Below, piece by piece: positions 4,896-9,094 of a stretch of DNA of 9,094 bases. A program made the position numbers and the translations under genes. This DNA is from Deltaproteobacteria bacterium. Lineage in GTDB: Bacteria > Desulfobacterota_C > Deferrisomatia > Deferrisomatales > JACRMM01. The notes below the pieces were generated by a model. It saw only the letters and a program-made list of their open reading frames with translations, did no database searches and was not told where the DNA came from. Each line of letters opens with the position of its first letter. Position 1 is the first letter of the stretch. The stretch is taken from contig JACRCS010001032.1 in NCBI GenBank assembly GCA_016218905.1, positions 1-9,094 on the forward strand. The letters run 5' to 3'.

Positions 4896-6776
4896 ATGGA
4901 GTTCGGTTTCTGCCCTGCAGACAAGGTGGTGACCGCCCGCGAGGCGGTCTCCCACATCAAGAACGGGAGCAGGATCTTCATCGGATCCGCCTGCGGGGAG
5001 CCTCGTCACCTCATCGACGCCCTGGTCGCCGAGACCGACCTCCAGGACGCGATGATCTACCAGATGCTGGCCATCAGCCTGGCCCGGTACCTGCACGACG
5101 AGACGTTCATCAGGCGCTTCTCTCTCAAGCTCTTCTTCGTCGCCCACACGATGCGGGACGCCTTCTTCGAGGGGAAGATCGACTACATCCCGACCTACCT
5201 CTCGGAGATCCCGTACTTCTTCCGGACGAATCAGATCGGGCTGGACGTGGCGCTCGTCCAGATCAGCCCGCCGGACCGGTTCGGATACGGCAGCCTCGGC
5301 GTCTCGGTCGACGTGACGCGCGAAGCGGCCCGCCGGGCGAAGCTGGTGATCGCGCAGGTCAACCCGCGCATGCCCCGCACCCTCGGCGAGGGCTTCATCC
5401 ACGTCGACGAGATCGACTACTTCGTCCCCTTCGAGGAACCTCTGGTCGAGTACGCGCCCACCATCGGGGACCAAGAGGTCGCCCGACGGATCGCCTACTA
5501 CGTATCGGAGCTGGTGGACGACGGCGCTACCCTGCAAATCGGCTACGGTCACCTGCCGAACATGATCCTGAGCCTCCTGGGCGATAAGAACGATCTGGGC
5601 ATCCACACCAACGTGATCACGGACGCTTTCGTGCCTCTGTGCAAGAGCGGCGTCATCACCAACCGGAACAAGAACTTCCTCAAGGACCGGGCGGTCGCGT
5701 CGTTCTGCCAGGGAACGAGCAGCACCTACGAGTTCATCGACAACAATCCGAGCTTCTTCTTCGGGACCGCCGACTTTGTCAACAACGCGAGCATCATCGC
5801 GCAGAATGACAACCTGATCTCGATCAGCTCGGCGCTCGAGGTGGACTTGACCGGGCAGGTGTGCTCCGACTCGGTGGGGAGGCGCTTCTTCAGCGGCACC
5901 GGCGACCAGGCGAACTTCATCCGGGGCGCCTCCCTCTCGAAGGGAGGCTTTTCGATCGTCGCACTCCCCTCGACCGCAAAGGACGGCACGGTCTCCCGGA
6001 TCGTGGCGAACCTGAGCGAGGGGGCGGGCCTCGCGACCCTTCGAGCGGACGTGAACTTCGTCGTCACGGAGTACGGCGTGGCCCAGCTAAAGGGGAAGAG
6101 CATCTATCAGCGGGCGATCGAGCTGACCCAGATCGCCCACCCCTCCTTCCGGGAGAGCCTCGTCCGCTCGGCGAAGCAGAGCCGTTACATCTCGATGGAC
6201 CAGTTGCCCCCGCCGGCCACGGATCTGATGTTCACCGAAGAGTACAAGAGCCGGCTGGAGCTACCGAACGGGAGGTCCGTTTCCGTCAGGCCTCTCCTCC
6301 CTTCGGACGAGATCGCCTACCGCAACTTCTTCTATTCGCTCAAGCAGGAGACGATCTACTACCGCTTCTTCTCGCGGATGGAGCTCTTCACCCACGGCAT
6401 GGCCCAGAGCCACTGGGCGAACCTCGACTACCGGAAGAACGTGACCCTGATCGGCCTCGTCCGGAACCAAGGAGCCAACGAGGTGATGGCCATCGCCACG
6501 TACGCGGACGCCGGGGACCAGCGGGCGGAGATCGCCATTGTCGTCCGGGAGGACTTCCAAGGAATGGGCGTCGCCAAGCACCTCGTCCGAGGGCTTCAGG
6601 CCATCGCCATCAAGAACGGCTATCGAGGGCTCACGGCCGACGTGCTCGCCGAGAACAAACCCATGCTGCACGTCTTCCAGAAGCTCTACCCCCACGCCAC
6701 CCGAACCGACCTCCCGGGAGAGGTCCGGCTGGTAATGGATTTCGAAGAGCAGAGTGAAGCAGGAAAGGCAGAGTGA
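4896..6776 (+). CDS. Acetyl-CoA hydrolase/transferase fused to a GNAT acetyltransferase domain
   Basis: This 626-residue cytosolic fusion begins with an acetyl-CoA hydrolase/transferase (about 1-435). The first half carries IFIGSACGEP (27-36). The ATLQIGYGHLPNMIL segment (211-225) and the C-terminal signature (DLTGQVCSDSVG, FIRGASLSKGG, VTEYGVAQLKGKS) are typical of the 4-hydroxybutyrate/acetate CoA-transferase family. A GNAT domain follows (about 453-612), with the acetyl-CoA loop QGMGVA (555-560). The transferase would move CoA between acyl donors and carboxylates. The GNAT half could acetylate a protein or small molecule. The position of the usual catalytic Glu (GIHTE) is Asn239 here. ATG 4896 is 8 bases after the stress-protein stop. 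A Shine-Dalgarno sequence is weak, so translation is probably coupled. The last nine codons and the stop lie in a 19-bp tandem repeat. The substrate is unknown. Confidence 0.93.
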   Translation: MEFGFCPADKVVTAREAVSHIKNGSRIFIGSACGEPRHLIDALVAETDLQDAMIYQMLAISLARYLHDETFIRRFSLKLFFVAHTMRDAFFEGKIDYIPTYLSEIPYFFRTNQIGLDVALVQISPPDRFGYGSLGVSVDVTREAARRAKLVIAQVNPRMPRTLGEGFIHVDEIDYFVPFEEPLVEYAPTIGDQEVARRIAYYVSELVDDGATLQIGYGHLPNMILSLLGDKNDLGIHTNVITDAFVPLCKSGVITNRNKNFLKDRAVASFCQGTSSTYEFIDNNPSFFFGTADFVNNASIIAQNDNLISISSALEVDLTGQVCSDSVGRRFFSGTGDQANFIRGASLSKGGFSIVALPSTAKDGTVSRIVANLSEGAGLATLRADVNFVVTEYGVAQLKGKSIYQRAIELTQIAHPSFRESLVRSAKQSRYISMDQLPPPATDLMFTEEYKSRLELPNGRSVSVRPLLPSDEIAYRNFFYSLKQETIYYRFFSRMELFTHGMAQSHWANLDYRKNVTLIGLVRNQGANEVMAIATYADAGDQRAEIAIVVREDFQGMGVAKHLVRGLQAIAIKNGYRGLTADVLAENKPMLHVFQKLYPHATRTDLPGEVRLVMDFEEQSEAGKAE

Positions 6777-6848
6777 AGCAGGAAAGGCAGAGTGAAGCAG
6801 GAAAGGCAGAGTGAAGCAGGAAAATCAGGGTGAAACAGGAGGAACAGG
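6750..6848. repeat. 19-bp tandem repeat array over the CoA-transferase stop codon
   Basis: The unit CAGAGTGAAGCAGGAAAGG is present in three identical copies (6750, 6769, 6788), a fourth with two changes at its end (6807-6825), a diverged fifth (6826-6844) and a four-base remnant. The first unit is read as coding sequence. Because 19 is not a multiple of three, the second unit is read in another frame and supplies the TGA stop (6774-6776). As long as two intact units remain, copy-number change would not alter the protein end. Confidence 0.92.
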
Positions 6849-6883
6849 TCCAAGCGCCGCCTCTATGTTTCCTGCTCTTCCTG
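6836..6883. terminator. Possible bidirectional hairpin between the two repeat arrays
   Basis: CAGGAGGAACAGG (6836-6848) can pair with CCTGCTCTTCCTG (6871-6883), with 11 of 13 positions complementary and a 22-base loop. The pairing can extend or slide because both arms are repeats. It sits in the 163-base gap between convergent genes, where termination is needed. There is no clean U-run, so the terminator role is tentative. Confidence 0.3.
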
Positions 6884-6942
6884 CTCTTCCTGCTCTTCCT
6901 GCTCTTCCTGCTCTTCCTGCTCTTCCTGCTCTTCCTGCTCTA
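6871..6942. repeat. 9-bp tandem repeat array ending at the decarboxylase beta stop codon
   Basis: The unit CCTGCTCTT occurs seven times exactly (6871-6933), then once as CCTGCTCTA (6934-6942). The changed last bases of that eighth copy form the TAG stop of the minus-strand gene (6942-6940). Read on the minus strand, the array is (AAGAGCAGG)n, sharing the GCAGGAA core with the facing 19-bp array. Slippage during replication is the likely origin. Confidence 0.95.
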
Positions 6943-7575
6943 CTCTGCTCCTTCGATCTCGACCATCTTGTCCTGTGGGAGCGCCTTGGCCGGCGGCTTC
7001 ATGACCTGAATGCACTCCGTCTTCTCGATGTGGCGAACGAAACGGAAGCGGTTTTCCGCGCCGAAGAGGGCGGGGTAGGGAAACCGCCGCGTCATGATCT
7101 CAACCTTGGCCGCGACGAAGCAGGCACACGGGGATGCGTACGCCTCGTCCACTGCCTCTTCGAATTTCTCCAGGCTCGTCACCGAACGTACGAAGCGAAT
7201 CCCCGCTCCCTTGGCCATGGCTGCGAGGTCCGTCCCGGAACGGGTCAGCGTCGGGAGTCCGCCGGTCGCTTCGTAGGCCTCGTTGTCGAAGACGATCACC
7301 TTCAGGTTCGGCGGGTTCTGCGAGGCGATCACCGGCAGCACGGTGAGGCTCAGAAGCATGCTTCCGTCCCCGTCGAGGCAGAGGACCGGTCGATGGGGAA
7401 GCGCGAGGGCGAGTCCCAGGGCCAGGGGCGTCGCGTGCCCGAGATACGGCTGGTATAGGTTTCCCTCCCGATCCTTCAACTGAAACCACTCCCTGGCGAC
7501 CCCGCCCAGGTTGGTGACGATCAGCTCGTCGGTGATCTTCGGCCCGAGGAGCCGGAGACAGTCGTAACGGTTCAC
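6940..7575 (-). CDS. ThDP-dependent decarboxylase beta subunit (sulfopyruvate/phosphonopyruvate decarboxylase type)
   Basis: This 211-residue protein forms the ThDP-pyrophosphate/Mg-binding half of a split 2-oxoacid decarboxylase. The ThDP motif starts at GDG (69-71, LDGDGSM) and ends about 26 residues later at DN (97-98, VFDNEAY). It is followed by EATGGLPT, typical of the ComE/phosphonopyruvate decarboxylase group. The start is GTG at 7575, overlapping the alpha-subunit stop as GTGA, with GGAGG 7 bases upstream inside the alpha gene. A longer in-frame extension further upstream would be Arg-rich and merely antisense-like. It is somewhat longer than archaeal ComE (about 190), with a Lys/Pro-rich tail ending at the repeat array. 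Substrate specificity (sulfopyruvate, phosphonopyruvate or another 3-substituted pyruvate) cannot be read from the sequence. Bacterial members annotated this way often lie far from coenzyme M pathways. Confidence 0.88.
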   Translation of the reverse strand: MNRYDCLRLLGPKITDELIVTNLGGVAREWFQLKDREGNLYQPYLGHATPLALGLALALPHRPVLCLDGDGSMLLSLTVLPVIASQNPPNLKVIVFDNEAYEATGGLPTLTRSGTDLAAMAKGAGIRFVRSVTSLEKFEEAVDEAYASPCACFVAAKVEIMTRRFPYPALFGAENRFRFVRHIEKTECIQVMKPPAKALPQDKMVEIEGAE

Positions 7576-8078
7576 GAGACTTCCTCCCCACTGAGCAGGA
7601 TCGCCACGGGCTTCCCCTGGGCCGCGGCGGTCTTCTGGCCTTCCTGGATCGCGCCGATCAATTCGCCGCACTCCCGAACGATCCGGTAGGGGATCCTCAG
7701 CCCCTCCAGGACGACCGGGGCCATGATCCCGCCGCCGGCGTAGAAGTACGCGGAGCCGTCGCCGAAGCTGCCCCTGTGGTCCACGATCATCAGCATGGGA
7801 AAACCGCCGTACATGCAGTCGAGCCCGGTGAGGGAGTAGGCCCCGAGAAGCACCGCCGTATTCTCGATCAGGAGGGCGGGCGTCTTCCCCCCCATCCACG
7901 CACCGGCGCAGATGACGAAGCCGTCTCCCTCGTTGCATACGGGAACGTGCTTGAACTGGGGCTCCTTCATCACGTGGGGGATCAGCGGGCCGACCGCGGT
8001 GCACGAGAGCGTCACGACGAAGTCGATGCCCGCGAGCTTAAGACCGGAAACGATATTTTGAACCGCTTCCTTTCTCAT
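7572..8078 (-). CDS. ThDP-dependent decarboxylase alpha subunit (ComD-like)
   Basis: This 168-residue protein forms the pyrimidine-binding half of the same enzyme. The conserved Glu that activates the ThDP aminopyrimidine is probably Glu50, in VPVCNEGDGF, the place of the EEEG-type motif of ComD. GLDCMYGGFPMLMIVDHRG and the Gly-rich FGDGSAYFYAGGG segment are typical of the family. Start: ATG at 8078 with GGAG 7 bases upstream on the minus strand. The stop overlaps the beta start by four bases (GTGA), so the two subunits are translationally coupled in 1:1 stoichiometry. The gene diverges from an ABC permease, with a strong palindromic operator between them. This suggests that an imported organic acid or sulfonate feeds this decarboxylase. 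It could also belong to an uncharacterised branch of the family. Confidence 0.88.
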   Translation of the reverse strand: MRKEAVQNIVSGLKLAGIDFVVTLSCTAVGPLIPHVMKEPQFKHVPVCNEGDGFVICAGAWMGGKTPALLIENTAVLLGAYSLTGLDCMYGGFPMLMIVDHRGSFGDGSAYFYAGGGIMAPVVLEGLRIPYRIVRECGELIGAIQEGQKTAAAQGKPVAILLSGEEVS

Positions 8079-8215
8079 TCAATTGCTCCAGCCCTCTCTT
8101 CACTTCCCGGCACGCCGAAAGCGCCGGTCCGCCATTTCACCGCATTCGAGCTGCGGAATCGACCAACACCCGCGCGCTGCCGTCGCCCTCGTTCCAGTCC
8201 GAAACGTGCCGGGGG

Positions 8216-8245
8216 AGAATAGGCTTGACAAACGTCGTTTGTCAA
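8216..8245 (-). promoter_or_regulatory. Sigma-70-type promoter for the decarboxylase genes
   Basis: On the minus strand TTGACA (8245-8240) is followed after 18 bases by TATTCT (8221-8216), a consensus -35 and a four-of-six -10. It points to the decarboxylase genes, with a leader of about 130 bases. The operator covers the -35 and spacer, so bound protein would block it. Confidence 0.6.
8225..8245. promoter_or_regulatory. Perfect 21-bp palindromic operator
   Basis: The arms TTGACAAACG (8225-8234) and CGTTTGTCAA (8236-8245) are exact reverse complements around a central T. It is an AT-rich island in GC-rich DNA, midway between divergent genes, with TTGACA at each end on each strand. Size and symmetry suit a dimeric helix-turn-helix repressor of the TetR or GntR type. 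The regulator gene is not in view. Confidence 0.85.
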
Positions 8246-8251
8246 TATTAC
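8225..8251 (+). promoter_or_regulatory. Sigma-70-type promoter for the ABC transporter
   Basis: TTGACA (8225-8230) is a consensus -35. The best -10 is TATTAC (8246-8251), four of six, at a short 15-base spacing. The short spacing lowers confidence, and activation or an alternative -10 is possible. The operator again spans the -35 and spacer. Confidence 0.45.
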
Positions 8252-8383
8252 GGTCCCCGAAGGTTTACCTCTCGCTGAGCGGCCGGACAATCCTTCAGCA
8301 ACGGACCGGGGGCCGGACGGGAAGAGAGGGGAGGATCCACCCGCAACAGGGCAGGGACGGGTGATCCGGAGCTTCTGTCCAGA

Positions 8384-9094
8384 ATGCGCAAACAGGTGAT
8401 GTTCATGCGTGAGCTGTGGAAGAAGCATGAAAGGTGGTTGCTCGGCGGCGGGACCGTCCTCCTCTTCTTCCTGGCCTGGGAAGCGGCCTCCAAGGCGAAG
8501 TTGGTGAACCCTCTCTTCCTGAGCTCGCCGAGTCAGATCCTCAAGGAGGGATACGCGCTCTTCTCTCAAGGCGAGCTGACCGAGCACATCAAAGTCAGCT
8601 CCTTCGAGTTCCTTCTCGGCTATTCCCTGTCCGCCCTGATCGGCATCCCCCTCGGGATGGCCGCGGGCTGGTACAAGCGCCTCAACTACATGCTGAGCCC
8701 TTTTCTGTCGGCCCTCTACTCCACCCCCATGGTCGCCCTCCTGCCCTTGATCATCCTCTGGGTGGGAATCGGCATCTGGTCCAAGGTGCTGATCATCTTC
8801 CTGGGCGCGTTCTTCCCGATCATGATCAACACGATGAGCGGCGTCCAGATGATCGACCACAAGCTCCTGGAGGCCGCCCACAGCTTCGGGGCCGATGACC
8901 GGCGGCTCTTCAAGACGATCATCTTCCCGTCCAGCGTTCCCTTCATCGTCACAGGTCTGCGGCTCGGGGTCGCCCGCGGCCTCGTCTCGATCATCGTCGG
9001 CGAGCTCTACGCGGCGAATGCCGGCATCGGGTACTTCATCATCCTCGCGGGAACGAGCTTCCAGACGACCAAAGTCTTCGTCGGAGTGCTCCTC
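8384..9094 (+). CDS. ABC transporter permease, NitT/TauT (nitrate/sulfonate/taurine) type, 3' end cut by window
   Basis: This is an inner-membrane permease of a binding-protein-dependent importer; 237 residues are visible before the edge. Hydrophobic helices lie at about 18-33, 76-95, 108-130, 134-150, 182-198 and 203-223. The EAA loop that contacts the ATPase is clear: EAAHSFGADDRRLFKTIIFP (163-182), with the conserved Gly169. The PSxIL motif after the first helix and the GELYAANAGIGYFI segment are typical of SsuC/TauC-like proteins. The start is uncertain: ATG at 8384, 8399 and 8405 are all in frame. GGAG (8368-8371) favours 8384 at a long 12-base spacing, and a weak CAGG favours 8405. The ATPase and binding protein probably lie beyond the edge. 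Substrate is unknown; the divergent decarboxylase hints at a sulfonate or related organic acid. Confidence 0.9.
   Translation, partial: MRKQVMFMRELWKKHERWLLGGGTVLLFFLAWEAASKAKLVNPLFLSSPSQILKEGYALFSQGELTEHIKVSSFEFLLGYSLSALIGIPLGMAAGWYKRLNYMLSPFLSALYSTPMVALLPLIILWVGIGIWSKVLIIFLGAFFPIMINTMSGVQMIDHKLLEAAHSFGADDRRLFKTIIFPSSVPFIVTGLRLGVARGLVSIIVGELYAANAGIGYFIILAGTSFQTTKVFVGVLL

Larger units (their letters stand above)
8079..8383. promoter_or_regulatory. Divergent control region of the decarboxylase and transporter operons
   Basis: This 305-base gap holds no credible gene. Apart from the operator and promoters at 8216-8251, it is GC-rich leader on both sides: about 130 bases before the decarboxylase alpha gene and about 130 before the permease. 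I looked for a TPP riboswitch, because of the thiamine-diphosphate enzyme, and saw no THI-box pattern. Confidence 0.5.

Noticed and set aside
6750..6942. CRISPR array
   Set aside because: Units are 19 and 9 bp, directly abutting with no unique spacers, and no cas genes are present.
6811..7458. Plus-strand frame that reads the 9-bp array as repeated Pro-Ala-Leu
   Set aside because: The PAL repeat is a by-product of the tandem DNA repeat, and the rest is antisense to the decarboxylase beta gene.
8079..8383. Possible TPP riboswitch before the ThDP-dependent enzyme or transporter
   Set aside because: Only a stray CTGAG is present. The other conserved THI-box segments are missing.
8075..8881. 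Minus-strand frame of about 268 codons opposite the permease
   Set aside because: Asp/His/Glu/Gly-rich antisense shadow. The plus strand encodes a permease with an intact EAA loop.

Overview
The window is GC-rich bacterial DNA with strong G/C preference at third codon positions and short intergenic gaps that carry tandem repeats and hairpins. The gene families are widespread, so the taxon cannot be fixed. A soil or sediment Gram-negative of the Desulfobacterota, Methylomirabilota or Proteobacteria kind would fit, but this is only inference.

Positions 1-4025 look like a polyhydroxyalkanoate (PHA) region. It holds the tail of a small phasin-like protein (+), a terminator, and a 400-base gene-free stretch with a perfect 40-bp palindrome. 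Next comes an acetoacetyl-CoA/3-oxoacyl reductase of the SDR family (+). Converging on it from the minus strand are a MaoC-type (R)-enoyl-CoA hydratase and, upstream of that, a full-length class I-like PHA synthase. The reductase and the hydratase are two known routes to (R)-3-hydroxyacyl-CoA, the substrate of the synthase. The phasin-like protein would coat the granule. No thiolase (phaA) is in view.

Positions 4026-6776 begin with a divergent promoter region. It is followed by a two-gene plus-strand operon: a universal stress protein and a large acetyl-CoA hydrolase/transferase fused to a C-terminal GNAT acetyltransferase domain.

Positions 6750-6942 form a convergent junction of two facing tandem repeat arrays (19-bp and 9-bp units). 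The stop codons of both flanking genes lie inside or at the edge of these arrays.

Positions 6940-9094 contain a two-subunit thiamine-diphosphate decarboxylase of the sulfopyruvate/phosphonopyruvate decarboxylase type (minus strand, GTGA overlap). A NitT/TauT-type ABC permease diverges from it and is cut by the window edge. Between them is a near-ideal operator: a perfect 21-bp palindrome whose two arms each contain a TTGACA -35 box, one for each direction. This suggests joint control of uptake and decarboxylation of an organic acid or sulfonate.

The observations most worth following up are the shared operator, the facing repeat arrays over two stop codons, the 40-bp palindrome with an orphan Shine-Dalgarno sequence, and an Asn where CoA-transferases of this family usually have their catalytic Glu.
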